Shown here: positions 30,555-42,214 of the stretch, piece after piece | Position numbering within the stretch: the first letter of the stretch is position 1 | How the letters are laid out: every line of letters begins with the position of its first letter | DNA from: Peronospora farinosa | Lineage: Eukaryota > Oomycota > Peronosporomycetes > Peronosporales > Peronosporaceae | Assembly (NCBI GenBank): GCA_947646735.1 | Contig: CANTFK010000825.1 | Location: 39,985-103,984, forward strand | DNA: 64,000 nt | Direction: 5' to 3' | Program-made: the position numbers and the translations under genes | Notes under the pieces: generated by a model | The model's database searches: none | The model's input: only the letters and a program-made list of their open reading frames with translations | Told to the model about the DNA's origin: nothing

Positions 30555-30806
30555 GCTTCAGTAAGTTTCTTGCCAAAATGAAAGGCAGGTTTAGGATAGG
30601 AAGTGAACAAACAGCAAGACAGATAAGCAGCAACTATATACAAAGTCACAGCTTCGCTAATGGCAATCATTCCAGGGGCGGCTGGGCATGGACAAGGCTA
30701 GCTTTCAGTGGTACATTAAGAAACTTGAATCAAAAAGAGACTTACACTTACAGTAGCAAGACTGATGCTTTATAATTCGAAGAGAACTTGATACTCGTGA
30801 AGCTGT

Positions 30807-32512
30807 TCATATGCCAGTGCTAATGCGGTCCACCGTAACTGAATGAAACTTCTCGAGAGCATTGCACCAGCCTTGGATAGATGTGTGGAACTTCTCCTCG
30901 GGCTTGCGGTCCATAAGCACAAGCGTATGACGAACCTGATCGATGCGTGCCTCAATTTTCTTGTCCAGTACTAGCGCTGACAGCAACGATTCCACCTCGG
31001 AAAGTGGGATACCGTTGAGCTCGCGTGCAATGTACTGTGTATCCATCGTGCGATAAGGCTTGACAATTTTGAGTAGCACCTTGCTACGAATTGTTCGCAG
31101 CAGACTGTCGATGTAGTGCTTGATGAAAGGGTCGTCCATAATCGCTTCCTGATTCTGGGTCAGCACATGCTCGAAAACCTTGATTTTGTCATGCAGAAAA
31201 GCGTCCGTCAGCATCGTCATGGCCACAATTTCTTTGTCATTTTCGTACGGTTTGGCCTCCTGTGAGTCAAAAACGTTGACTTGAGATTCACTCAGCATGT
31301 TGGCCAGCACCAAATACTTTAAACACTGAAGCCGCCGCGGTTCACCAGCTTCGTCGTAGCTCTTGAATCCGGAGAAAAAGTCACTACGTGCCTTGTCCCA
31401 CTCGCGTTGCATCATGTACATCTTACCACCACATTCATGGATGACACCAATAATTTTCTGCAGTTCACAGAGTAACATAACAATTCAAGATCAGAATGCC
31501 TACCAACAACGTTTTGGACTCGAGCAGGTCAATACCGGGTGTGCAACGCCTGACTTGGTCCGTAATGCTTTCTCGTAAATTGACACCAGCTTCTTGTTGT
31601 CTTTCTGTGCCGTGTACATCTGAATCTGTAGCGCATACACTTCTAATAGCTACAACATCACATACAAAGTCAGCAAAAAGTGACAATTTAAAAAAAAATA
31701 TCGCAGCATATTCATTCAACCTGTGAGTTTTTCCTGACACCATCATCTCCATCCTCATCGCTGCACGACACCAACAACTCTTTTATAATCTACACACAGC
31801 AAGATTAAATCAGTCAAAAATGCTTCGGATCAGACAGCAATTTCTCCTTTTCTTACTTTGCTCAGCCTCGAAAAGTCTCCAATCTCGTACAACAAATTGC
31901 CCAGTTTTACACTTGTCTTGAACCACAACCTCTACATAACAGCGACAACGATAAAATGCCATGATTTTTCTTACATTGTTCTCCAGTCAAATTTTCTTTC
32001 CCTCACCTCATTCCTCGCCTCTTTAAGCGTCTCTAACGTCGTCTCGTAGAATCTCTGCAGGATCTCCCAAGTCTACCGTATCCACTTCAAAAGTCAGCTA
32101 TCTTACAACCTGTGAATCTATATAATAATATTCAGCTTGCCTTGCTCGTTGATACAAAATCCAGGATACTATTGATGCCCTTCTCTCCTATATTTCGCGT
32201 CACTGCCGTTTTCGTGTAGCCCAATAGCTCCTCGTACCTTCGCATGGCCTCATCATGTCGTTGCATTTCAAACAGCAACTTCACCGTCCGCTTGAGCGCC
32301 TTAAATCCCCAGTCCGTCTGCTCATTCTGCAGCTTCAGCACCTCCTTAAGTGCCACCAAAGCAGCTTCTCGCTCCGGCCGTTCACCTTCTAGCAACTGCT
32401 TTGCCGAGTAATAGGCATTCTCGATTTGCACGTGCAAGTCTGCAGTCTCGGCATCTTCCATGTCCTCATCCTCATCGCTGTAATCAAAGTCGTATTCTTC
32501 CTCGGACGCCAT
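30807..32512 (-). CDS. CSN2: COP9 signalosome subunit 2 (six exons)
   Basis: Assembled exons (minus strand): 32512-32141, 32072-32007, 31931-31857, 31789-31721, 31649-31536, 31457-30807, giving 448 residues, the usual CSN2 length. The product scaffolds the COP9 signalosome, which deneddylates cullin-RING ligases. Evidence: acidic N-terminus ([13 protein letters not shown]), [112 protein letters not shown] and PCI-domain end [18 protein letters not shown]. All junctions keep frame. Introns 2-5 are GT-AG; intron 1 starts with GC (AAG|GCAAGC), the only donor giving the conserved STSK-xxx-LQ spacing. Small introns of 67-88 bp fit oomycetes. Confidence 0.93.
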
Positions 32513-33689
32513 CTGAGGCTCGTTTTTAGTATCCCGTTTAGTGACTTTACTAACAACAATACAAAAACCGCTTTGAATTCTGCGATAAAATTATACATCA
32601 TATTAAGAAGGTTTTAGTTGTAAGCGGGATACGTTAACATGATGCTATTTGAGTGAATGATCCTACAAAGTCTAACAACTTTACGATCTCCTTCTTACAG
32701 TATCGTAGTCCTTCGGGATTTTTACAAACTTCAATAGCAGTCAATATATAAAACGTATTGCTACGTCGTCATGAATAATTGACAGAGAAACACGACACCT
32801 GCGTCTTAAGTGTTAGGTCTGACATGTCCATCTAGACGACAATTCGTACGTAGGCCACAACAACTGAGCGACGCACAGGTTATTAACTGGCTCGGCAATA
32901 CACCATGGTTAGGCCATTATTTGTGCTGGGTCGCACAGGAGATGAAGCCAAGCTGATGTAGATGTCCCGAGGATGCATACTTGATAGAAAATCTTCTTCA
33001 TTAGCGAGACATGCATGACACAGAAGTCTGATGTTTTGATCGTTAGTGAGCCAGCAATCGACAAAGATTGCCGGCGAGTGCCAGATTTCTCGATGACAAG
33101 TACATTCGTCAGAATCAGATCTCACCTATAAGTTGTTTTAACGAAGCAACGCTTAGATGTAGTTATCCAAAGGCTTGTACGAGGAAGCATCAGGGCTCAT
33201 ATATTTTCATTCATATCGTCATTTATTTAGCTGAAGATTTTCGTTTGCTGGCCTGATGATGATTACGCCCCCGACGGCAGCTACGGGAAGAGGTAAGAGA
33301 GAGAGAGTGATAGAGAAACAAATTGTCAATCAATGTAAAGTTTACAAAGGTCCTTAGCCACTCTAGTGCCCCCAAAAGATGTTTCCTGTCGGCTACGGGG
33401 CTATGGCTGCTGGTTGGCGATGGTATCTGGAAACATGCGCTCAAAATCAAGATCTCTCCGAGACTGTGGCGCACTCTGCCGATCGAGTTAACGCTGCTTA
33501 CTTACACAAGACCATTTGAGCGGAAGCTTCGAGATAATTGTATTAACATGAAGCTGGAGCTAATAATAAGTGTGGCAACGGTAATTCGTCCTTCAACATA
33601 CATTTATATTTTAGCTATGGGTCGTACTTCAATCGATCAGTGTACCGATTTTGTACCCATCATATTTTACTGTCGTTTCTCCCCCTGCT
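32513..33689. other. Intergenic, no gene seen
   Basis: Between the CSN2 start and the first LINE copy. Short frames only; a GA-rich run lies at about 33290-33310. It ends with the left target duplicate of the LINE. Confidence 0.4.
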
Positions 33690-33705
33690 ACAGTAAGCAT
33701 CACCA
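33690..33705. repeat. Target-site duplication of LINE copy 1 (left)
   Basis: ACAGTAAGCATCACCA recurs exactly at 34851-34866, bracketing the LINE fragment. Confidence 0.85.
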
Positions 33706-34850
33706 ATCTCCGCAGTTTTCGCTGGAAGCTTCTCGGAGCAGGCCTTATCGAAGGTCACTCGACGGATATCAAGCACGGCCAAACTCGGCCTGTCACTCTG
33801 CACCAAGCTGATGATGGGTTACACTGGTTTTGTCACGGCTTCCTGCCGGAGCTCACTGTCGGTTCGCCATCGGAACGCCAGGCGGTCTGTCGTGAGATTA
33901 GAACTTGGGGTCTGGTATTCGAAGCGCACCCGCAGCTGCATCGGTTTCCTTGGTCTGTGCCGACCACAACGTCTAATCACTTCGTTACAAAGGCCTTAGG
34001 CAAGCAAGCTTTCCGGTTCCATAAAAAGGTTCTCGCTCGCCAACTTTCCGTTCTCATTGATCGACTGTCCAAATCTGAAACGACGGATGAATGGCAATGC
34101 GCAGCGCTCCGGCAAACGCCGAGGCAAGTGTGGGATCATAGTAATGGACTCACACCGTATCAAGTCTGGACAGGGTACAGGGTGGCGACCAGACAATTAA
34201 ATCTGTATCACGCTACGAGGTACGAAAATAATAGTTGCAGAAAGGCACCGGCCTGCAGCGGCAGTGAGGAGACCATTGGTCATCTGTTTTGGGACTGTGC
34301 CTGCGCTGCAGCGCTATGGGGCAAACTTATTGGTCACTGGACTGGGCAACAAGTTACCCGCCAAGCGACCAAACACTTTGTGGTGGCCTGTGCAAGCCGA
34401 AGGGTTCACAGCATACCCGAGCACCGTATGCAAAGTCTAGCGGACCGATTTCAGGATGACACGGATGCAGCCGAACGTGTCTGGACGCGAATTTGGCACG
34501 TCTTGGCAACGATATGTCACACACGGCTATGGGTCGACAGAAATGCCGCTGTCTACAAGGCAGTCCCGCTCCACCTTCCCAGCAGCATAGCCAGTTTTTG
34601 GGCTTCGTGCCTTTGTCAGCTCCGAGCGATCGCGAAGAGAGAGCATCAAAAAGTTGCGTCCGCCACAACGGGTGCTTTGCTATATGCATGCATCGAGTTG
34701 CTCGAGCGCGAACCTAGAGGGCCACCGCTTTCAACGGTGACCAGCCATGATTTACAGTCGGGCCAACCGGCGTTGACATCCTGGCTCAGGACTTTCCAGA
34801 GATCTTGCACATAGTTAACACCATGTAAATAGACGATCTGAACAACCACC
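33706..34850 (+). mobile_element. 5'-truncated LINE, copy 1
   Basis: A 1145-bp non-LTR element fragment between 16-bp direct repeats. Its frame (about 33708-34814) encodes the C-terminal end of a LINE polyprotein with a reverse-transcriptase zinc-binding (zf-RVT) motif, ACSGSEETIGHLFWDCACAA followed by LW. The RT itself is missing through 5' truncation, the normal result of target-primed reverse transcription. No poly-A tail: the element ends GAACAACC. It is nearly identical (about three substitutions noticed) to the inverted copy 35124-36553, so both inserted recently. Confidence 0.85.
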
Positions 34851-35123
34851 ACAGTAAGCATCACCAGAAATAACATATACGAGAAGGTAGTAAAATTTAA
34901 AAAACGCAGCACCGCCAGGTGTAGTATACATCTCGCTCGACTAAAATATTCCCAAAGAAGTCATAAAGTAGTCGTCCAACCCTTGCTCTATTTACCTAAT
35001 CCGATAAGTTTTCGCCTCTAATCAGTATATGCCCTTTTTACATTATTCTTCCCCAGTCGCACATCTGATGATGATACAGTTTTCACAAAACGTGACACAC
35101 TTGGGCTGTAAAGTCTTAAAATG

Positions 35124-36553
35124 GTTGTTCAGATCGTCTATTTACATGGTGTTAACTATGTGCAAGATCTCTGGAAAGTCCTGAGCCAGGATGTCAACGC
35201 CGGTTGGCCCGACTGTAAATCATGGCTGGTCACCGTTGAAAGCGGTGGCCCTCTAGGTTCGCGCTCGAGCAACTCGATGCATGCATATAGCAAAGCACCC
35301 GTTGTGGCGGACGCAACTTTTTGATGCTCTCTCTTCGCGATCGCTCGGAGCTGACAAAGGCACGAAGCCCAAAAACTGGCTATGCTGCTGGGAAGGTGGA
35401 GCGGGACTGCCTTGTAGACAGCGGCATTTCTGTCGACCCATAGCCGTGTGTGACATATCGTTGCCAAGACGTGCCAAATTCGCGTCCAGACACGTTCGGC
35501 TGCATCCGTGTCATCCTGAAATCGGTCCGCTAGACTTTGCATACGGTGCTCGGGTATGCTGTGAACCCTTCGGCTTGCACAGGCCACCACAAAGTGTTTG
35601 GTCGCTTGGCGGGTAACTTGTTGCCCAGTCCAGTGACCAATAAGTTTGCCCCATAGCGCTGCAGCGCAGGCACAGTCCCAAAACAGATGACCAATGGTCT
35701 CCTCACTGCCGCTGCAGGCCGGTGCCTTTCTGCAACTATTATTTTCGTACCTCGTAGCGTGATACAGATTTAATTGTCCGGTCGCCACCCTGTACCCTGT
35801 CCAGACTTGATACGGTGTGAGTCCATTACTATGATCCCACACTTGCCTCGGCGTTTGCCGGAGCGCTGCGCATTTCCATTCATCCGTCGTTTCAGATTTG
35901 GACAGTCGATCAATGAGAACGGAAAGTTGGCGAGCGAGAACCTTTTTATGGAACCGGAAAGCTTGCTTGCCTAAGGCCTTTGTAACGAAGTGATTAGACG
36001 TTGTGGTCGGCACAGACCAAGGAAACCGATGCAGCTGCGGGTGCGCTTCGAATACCAGACCCCAAGTTCTAATCTCACGACAGACCGCCTGGCGTTCCGA
36101 TGGCGAACCGACAGTGAGCTCCGGCAGGAAGCCGTGACAAAACCAGTGTAACCCATCTTCAGCTTGGTGCAGAGTGACAGGCCGAGTTTGGCCGTGCTTG
36201 ATATCCGTCGAGTGACCTTCGATAAGGCCTGCTCCGAGAAGCTTCCAGCGAAAACTGCGGAGACATGGTGGTGCCTGTCGTAGGCGTAGTGGCGGTGCCG
36301 CGTGCAACTCTGACCCGATAGGTAAGTCCGGGGATGAAAGCAAGATGGCTGTTGCCCACCGACGGAGTTTTGCGTTGGAATGAGGGCCGGGTTGGTCCTG
36401 AGGGATTAGTATTCGTAAAACGAATTCCGCTGGCCCCGTACGCCGGATGTGTAGTTGTTCGAGGGTGCAGTCCTCGATCCTGTTATAAGTAGTCCTGGCC
36501 AGCATGTTGCCTCCCTGGTCCCGAATCCATGGGTTCGCACTCCAGTTAAGAAA
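35124..36553 (-). mobile_element. 5'-truncated LINE, copy 2 (inverted, longer)
   Basis: Same family as 33706-34850, on the minus strand, extending about 285 bp further 5' (NWSANPWIRDQGGNML ...). It carries the same zf-RVT motif and C-terminus (LTSWLRTFQRSCT). It is flanked by its own duplicate GTAAAGTCTTAAAATG at 35108-35123 and 36554-36569, so it is an independent insertion, not an inversion of copy 1. The open frame continues past the 5' end into host DNA up to 36694 by chance. Confidence 0.85.
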
Positions 36554-36569
36554 GTAAAGTCTTAAAATG

Positions 36570-36882
36570 ATGCTAACATAGACTCTAATCGTAAGAAATA
36601 TTTGGCCAAATCGCATCATAGCATGCACCATCAAAGGACGCGAATCAACGAAAAGGTGAGGCAAACCATCTTCATCTACTTTTTTATAACCCAAATACTC
36701 TCAGCACACAGATCAGAGTTTGAGCAGTTATCCAGTTTTGATATAATCGGTGCCGATCCCAAGAGCTTTTCCGAATCCAAGTCTGCTTGATTTCATCGTC
36801 ATGACTGGTGCTGTAGCCACTACTTGTCACTTCAAGCGACCTGGTCTCGCCATTCTTTGATTCGTCGTATTCACAAATCATC
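36570..36882. other. Upstream region of the first CD36 gene
   Basis: About 310 bp, no gene seen. The ATG context at 36883 is AATCATCATGG. The promoter is presumed here. Confidence 0.35.
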
Positions 36883-39015
36883 ATGGTTGCTGCATCACCA
36901 CAAGCCGAGTACTTGAACAGGACACAGCGTGACCAACGTCGTATACGTCGTTGCTGCTGCTGCTCGCTTGGTCTGGGCCTGATCCTTACAGGCGCCTTCA
37001 TTGCAATCATCGCGCTGATTTACGGAACGGTAGTGCCAGCCGTGCTCAATGACGCAGTGAAGGACGGAGTCGTGACCTGCGATGCTTCCAATGGAGCCAA
37101 AGAGAGCTACGTGGATCCGTACGGTGACTGCGATGACTGCGTGCCGTACTACTACAGCCTGCACATGATGAACGCAACAAACGCCGAAGCTTACCTTGCC
37201 GGAGATGCCAACATTCTTCAAGTCCGTGAAACGGGACCTTACACGTACCGCCGTCGCGAGGTTAAACTGGACGTCAAATTTCTGGACGATGGCAACCGTG
37301 TGAGCTATAAAAAGTATACGTATCACACGTTCGTGCCGGAAATGAGTTGCGAGAACTGTTCCGACGATGACGAGGTCACGACTTTGGACTTGGGCTACAT
37401 GAACGTTATTGCACAGGCGGGCGGTGAAGCGGCCTTCCTCGCGAAATTGGCGATGGGTTCTTTTGCCTCGACTAGTAACATCAGTGCAGTCATGGCCATC
37501 ATAGCTGAGAACGGCCCGCAGATGATGCGTTGGGTCAATGGTCTCAACTCGATGAACCCGAAAGCCATGCGTACGGTGACCAAAAACAGTGCCGTCCTGA
37601 GCTTCCTCGTGACTGGACCAAGTGCCATCGCCAAATTGAACTTAACGGGTTTTGCTTACAACGGACTCTTTGCCAAGCGCACAGTCTCTCAGTGGGCTTT
37701 GGGCTACCCGAGCCTGCTCGCTGGCTTGGGTCTTGGCTCCAACTACGTCAAGGTGTGTGCTGGTAAAGGCGGCCTCAATGAGCAATGCGCTGCGTGCGCC
37801 AACAGCACAAGCGCCAAATGTCTTGCGATCGGAAAAGGGTGCTCTCAATGCCGACGTGGCGCTGGCGTTCTAGCTGTCAACAATGAGACTTGTGCCATCA
37901 TCGAAGCATCGTACGCCGCCGCGTACGGTGCTGAGGAGGCTGCCAGCTTCGTCTCGAGCACATGTCAGCTTTGCAGCTCGCTCGGTCTGTGCGCTGCTCC
38001 ACTTCCTGGCGCCGTCGAGTCCAGCGGCCGAGACTACTCTAAGACGGCTCCCAAAGCGTCGAGTCTGGGCACGTACACGCTCCGTACAGGCTGTGACGAC
38101 GAGAACCACATCAACGAGTACGAGCAGTACGACGGCTACACGACTACTGCGCTGTGGGCGGATCTAGGCGAACGTCGTAATCCCACGCTGGCAGAAATAG
38201 TTGCCTTCCCTACTTACGCCAACTGCGCGGCCCCCACGTCCAACTTGACATGCAGCCCGGTGCGTGGCAACGACGGTACCAGCATCGCCCCCGGTGGCGT
38301 GAGTGTTACTGGCTTCGAGGACGAGATCTCTCTCGATGGGTTCTCGATTTACCTCGGCCAGGCTAAGCAGAATGTGACGATGTTCAACCAGCACGAAGAG
38401 GTGGAGTACAAGGGCATCACGCTGCACCGCTTCCGTCCTTCGGTTGATTTGCTTACGGCGTCTGCCGATAACGCCAACATGGGTACGGCCTACCCAGTGG
38501 ACGGCGTCCTGTCAATCGCCTTTGACGCGGGCTTCTTGGCCTACGCATCGTTTCCGATGTTCCTGTATGGCAACGAGACATTGATGACAAATGTACAGAT
38601 CACTATGAGCGACGGCGTGCAGGCGGGCCAAGACACGCTGTACGACAGCACTGGTGCTCTGCAGACCTCGTACTCGGAGAAGTACGAGACGTTTTTGGAT
38701 GTTGAGGCCGGCACAGGCAAGACGATGCGCGCATACAAGCGGATGATGGCGTCATATGCGCTATCGGCCTCGACTCTGAACAGCTCGATGGCCATGAGCG
38801 ACGTGCTGTACCCGGCGCTGCCGAAGGAGGTGGTGATTCCGATCTACTGGGCCCAAGAGGGCTCGACAATCTCAGACTCGCGCGTGGACAGCTACGACAC
38901 GCTTGCTTCGCTGCTCTCCTCGCTGTTGCCAGTGCTCATCGCAGGCATCGCGGTGGGCTTGGCGTTCGTCGTCGTCGGTGTATTCTTCAAAAAACGTAGT
39001 TCCAGCAAGGTATAA
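36883..39015 (+). CDS. CD36-family membrane protein 1 (scavenger receptor / LIMP-2 type)
   Basis: A 710-residue, single-exon protein with CD36 topology. A short cytoplasmic N-terminus ends in CCCC (likely palmitoylated). A helix follows (LGLILTGAFIAIIALIYG), then a large lumenal/extracellular domain, a C-terminal helix (LIAGIAVGLAFVVVGVFF) and a basic tail KKRSSSKV. Family signatures include VRETGPYTYRRREVKLDV and KYTYHTFVPE. Several NxT/S glycosylation sites are present. CD36 proteins bind and move lipids. Distinctive here is a Cys-rich block at about 291-377 (CAACANSTSAKCLAIGKGC, CQLCSSLGLCAAPLPG) that I do not recall in animal members. It is the first of a tandem pair with 40028-42214. Confidence 0.88.
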   Translation: MVAASPQAEYLNRTQRDQRRIRRCCCCSLGLGLILTGAFIAIIALIYGTVVPAVLNDAVKDGVVTCDASNGAKESYVDPYGDCDDCVPYYYSLHMMNATNAEAYLAGDANILQVRETGPYTYRRREVKLDVKFLDDGNRVSYKKYTYHTFVPEMSCENCSDDDEVTTLDLGYMNVIAQAGGEAAFLAKLAMGSFASTSNISAVMAIIAENGPQMMRWVNGLNSMNPKAMRTVTKNSAVLSFLVTGPSAIAKLNLTGFAYNGLFAKRTVSQWALGYPSLLAGLGLGSNYVKVCAGKGGLNEQCAACANSTSAKCLAIGKGCSQCRRGAGVLAVNNETCAIIEASYAAAYGAEEAASFVSSTCQLCSSLGLCAAPLPGAVESSGRDYSKTAPKASSLGTYTLRTGCDDENHINEYEQYDGYTTTALWADLGERRNPTLAEIVAFPTYANCAAPTSNLTCSPVRGNDGTSIAPGGVSVTGFEDEISLDGFSIYLGQAKQNVTMFNQHEEVEYKGITLHRFRPSVDLLTASADNANMGTAYPVDGVLSIAFDAGFLAYASFPMFLYGNETLMTNVQITMSDGVQAGQDTLYDSTGALQTSYSEKYETFLDVEAGTGKTMRAYKRMMASYALSASTLNSSMAMSDVLYPALPKEVVIPIYWAQEGSTISDSRVDSYDTLASLLSSLLPVLIAGIAVGLAFVVVGVFFKKRSSSKV

Positions 39016-40027
39016 CTTGGTAAACTCTACTTAAAAGCATTATGAAGAAGGAGGAAGATAGGTAAGTACAATGCAAGTGTTAGCTGCAGATCGATCGCTT
39101 AGCGAATACATGTGCCTCTGAAGACCATCGTAGTGTCAAGCTCTCCACGACAGGACAATTTTCTCAAGGACGCAAGTATTCGAATCTTGACCTCTGCGTA
39201 GCTGGAAAAGGGAATAGTACATGGTGCTACATGCACATGCTCACCAGTCTCACGCGTACAGATAGACTTTGGCTTCGACAAACGTGCTGTAATCCATGAA
39301 ACCGACTTTCACATCGTTTTCTTACCATAAAACACGATCACCGACCGCCTTTGTCAACCGTATTTGCATTGCGACGTGCGACGTGCGACGTGCGTAAGTA
39401 AATCTCTTGTCATCGACTTTTGACGCATCGTCGTAGCAGCTAAAGACTGCATTGCTCGTCATTGATGGCACTAGGCTCTATCGACAAGGATGCGTCCGAC
39501 GTAAATTCGCAAGCTTAACGTAATCTCAAAGGCTGCGGTTATGTGGTGACGATATCGCCGGATCGTTTCGACGGGTTCTACGATCCCCTTGACAGATCTC
39601 TTATTAATGTCGATTCAACTTAATAGTGCACATGCGATTGCTGCATTATCTGCTCTACTTCGACCATTCAGTGCAGTGTGCCGTGAAAGCACTGTCGAGA
39701 TACATAATAACTTGTACCAGCGTGCATGTACAAGCTTCTATCGTTGCCACCAAGCCGTTTAAGTTAAACAAGATGCGAGTCTCGCCTCGGGTCATCACCG
39801 AGCCTTCCCACGTGAGTCTGTCGTCGATTTGACTACTTGTACCACACCAACAGGTGCTTACCTTGACCTCCTATAACATCGGACCTTTACATATCAACAC
39901 GCCAAGGGTCCGGAAATGCTTTGGCAACTTGCTAGTCATAGCGCAATTGTAAAATTGCCACCTTCCGCTACGGCGACTCTCACCTTCGTCTGCGTCCGTC
40001 CATTGACCCTTAGACGTCACCATAACG
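39016..40027. other. Intergenic between tandem CD36 genes
   Basis: No gene seen. A small tandem repeat of CGACGTG occurs at about 39373-39393. Confidence 0.4.
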
Positions 40028-42214
40028 ATGGGCATACACACACCGAAAGCGGACTCCAACGTTTTGTACAAGCAGTTTGAAAAGGATTCCCCCACCGTAT
40101 TTTCCACGGTCGAAGAGGACGAGTCCAAACAACGGCGATATTGCAACCAAAAGGTCTGGGCCATTGTGCTCATAGTAGCGGGCTCCTTGACCTTTGTCAT
40201 CGGTATCCTGTACGGCACTGCCTTTCCTGAGTACGTCAATTCAACCGTGAAAGACCGAGTTGTTCGCTGCTCCGACGACAAGGTGTCCGAGGAGGTCTTC
40301 TTGGACCCATACGGAGACTGCGACGACTGCTCGCCCTACTACGTATCTGTATACATGCTGAACGCCACCAATGCCGAGAACTACCTCGCTATGAATGCCA
40401 AGCTGCAAGTGCAGGAGATGGGGCCGTACGTGTACCGCCGCCGCGAAATCAAGTTGGACGTGTCTCTATCGAACGACGCCTCCACCGTCACCTACAAGAC
40501 GTACACATACCACACGTTTGAAGCCGAACTGAGCTGTGATGGCTGTTTAGCGTCGGATGAGATCGTGAGTCTCGACACGGGATACTTGAGTGTCATAGCT
40601 GCTACTGGCGGCGAGTTCAACTTGCTAGCATCGGTGGCTGCACAATCATTTGCCTCTGGGCTAAGCACGACGGAGCTCACCGCGACTATCACTGAGCACG
40701 GCGAGCAAATGATGCGCTGGATAAACGGCCTCAATTCTCTGGATCCGGTGGCCATGAAGACGGTGACCAACGGCAGCGCCGTGTTAAAATTCCTAGCCTC
40801 TGGTCCGACAGCCATTGCCGACTTGGACCTTTCTGGTTTCGCATACAATGGAGTGTTGGTCAAGCGAACTGCGTCGCAGTGGGCACTGGGCTATCCGAGT
40901 CTGCTGGCCGGTCTCATCCTAGGTGCCAACTACGTCGGGGCGTGCAACCTCAGCATGAACGCGCAGTGCGCGTCCTGCAGAGGTCACGATTGCCTGGCCA
41001 TCGCAGCAGCTTGCTCTCAGTGCACCAAGGGTGCGGCTGTCGTGGCTGTCAACAACATCACCTGCTCCGTTGTCGAGTCGATTTATGCTGCCAAGTACGG
41101 TACTGACGAAGCCGCCAACTTTGCTGCGACCACTTGCGGCCTCTGTAAAAGTGTGGGTCTGTGTGCTGCACCTCTCCCCGGCATCGCCGAGAGCTCCGGA
41201 ATGGACTACTCGAAAACGGCACCTGACGCATCAATCCTCAAAGACTATGTCAAGCGCACAGGCTGTGACGACCTGACCAAGATCGGAACGTATGTCAAGT
41301 ACAACGGTTTAACTGTCGCGCCTGTGTGGGTGAATCTGGACGAACGTCGTAACCCGACGCTGGCTGAGATCAACGCGTTCTCAATCTATGCCAACTGCGA
41401 CTCACCTGTTGCAAACATCACATGCTTCAACGTTTCGGGCACGGACGGCACGGCGCTCAAGCCCGGAGGGGTGACGATCAACGGGATGGCGAAGCATACT
41501 ACGGCCGACTCATTCGACTCGTACATAGGTCCTGCCGAGATCTACATCGCCATCTCGAGTACGGACACGGAAGTGGACTTCAATGGGGTCTCTCTGCACC
41601 GCTTTGGTACACCGGCAGACACCTTCAACTACACTGACGCCAACGCTGACATTGGCACAGGCGTTCCGGTCAACGGATTGCAGCAGCTCAGCATCGTCAC
41701 GGGCTTCTTATCATACATGTCTGGTCCATTCTTTATCTACGGCGATTCGTCACTACTCGAGGCTGTGCAGATGACCAGCACTGACGGTACGGTCATGAAA
41801 GCCGACAGCATGTACGACTCCGAGGGCAACCTCTTCGAGAGCGTCCACAGCGCGTACGGCACCTTCGTGGACATCGAATCGAGCACAGGCCAGACCATGA
41901 GCGCCCGCAAGCGCTTGCAGGTCTCATATGCGCTGGCGGCCTCCATGTCTGTGCCTAACGCGTCTATGAGTGATGTGCTGTGGCCCACGCTGCCGACGGA
42001 GGTGGTGCTGCCTGTGTACTGGGTGCAAGAGGCTGGCGAGGCCAAGGACAGCGTGCTTGACAAGTTCAAGAGTATGCTCGCTCTTGTCAAAACATTCCTG
42101 GTGGGTCTGATTGTGCTCGTTATTATCGGCATCGTCGAGGCTGGAGGAGGCATCTTTCTTTGGCGTCGGTACAAACAGAAGCTGGAGATGCAGCGCTACG
42201 ACAGCGTCATTTGA
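40028..42214 (+). CDS. CD36-family membrane protein 2
   Basis: A 728-residue paralogue of the preceding gene with the same layout. N-terminal helix VWAIVLIVAGSLTFVIGILY, lumenal domain with VQEMGPYVYRRREIKLDV, the same Cys-rich block (about 303-385: CASCRGHDCLAIAAACSQC, CGLCKSVGLCAAPLPG) and C-terminal helix TFLVGLIVLVIIGIVEAGGG. Long stretches align without gaps with gene 1, for example QWALGYPSLLAG, SLGLCAAPLPG and LDERRNPTLAEI, showing tandem duplication. It differs mainly in the N-terminal tail (no CCCC cluster) and the cytoplasmic end. No introns or breaks. Confidence 0.88.
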   Translation: MGIHTPKADSNVLYKQFEKDSPTVFSTVEEDESKQRRYCNQKVWAIVLIVAGSLTFVIGILYGTAFPEYVNSTVKDRVVRCSDDKVSEEVFLDPYGDCDDCSPYYVSVYMLNATNAENYLAMNAKLQVQEMGPYVYRRREIKLDVSLSNDASTVTYKTYTYHTFEAELSCDGCLASDEIVSLDTGYLSVIAATGGEFNLLASVAAQSFASGLSTTELTATITEHGEQMMRWINGLNSLDPVAMKTVTNGSAVLKFLASGPTAIADLDLSGFAYNGVLVKRTASQWALGYPSLLAGLILGANYVGACNLSMNAQCASCRGHDCLAIAAACSQCTKGAAVVAVNNITCSVVESIYAAKYGTDEAANFAATTCGLCKSVGLCAAPLPGIAESSGMDYSKTAPDASILKDYVKRTGCDDLTKIGTYVKYNGLTVAPVWVNLDERRNPTLAEINAFSIYANCDSPVANITCFNVSGTDGTALKPGGVTINGMAKHTTADSFDSYIGPAEIYIAISSTDTEVDFNGVSLHRFGTPADTFNYTDANADIGTGVPVNGLQQLSIVTGFLSYMSGPFFIYGDSSLLEAVQMTSTDGTVMKADSMYDSEGNLFESVHSAYGTFVDIESSTGQTMSARKRLQVSYALAASMSVPNASMSDVLWPTLPTEVVLPVYWVQEAGEAKDSVLDKFKSMLALVKTFLVGLIVLVIIGIVEAGGGIFLWRRYKQKLEMQRYDSVI

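Noticed and set aside
33323..33811. 162-aa plus-strand ORF before the LINE
   Set aside because: It runs from unique DNA across the target duplication into LINE sequence in the wrong frame; a chance open frame.
35156..36694. A full host gene of 512 aa
   Set aside because: The frame is a truncated LINE ORF plus a chance 5' extension into host DNA beyond the target duplication.
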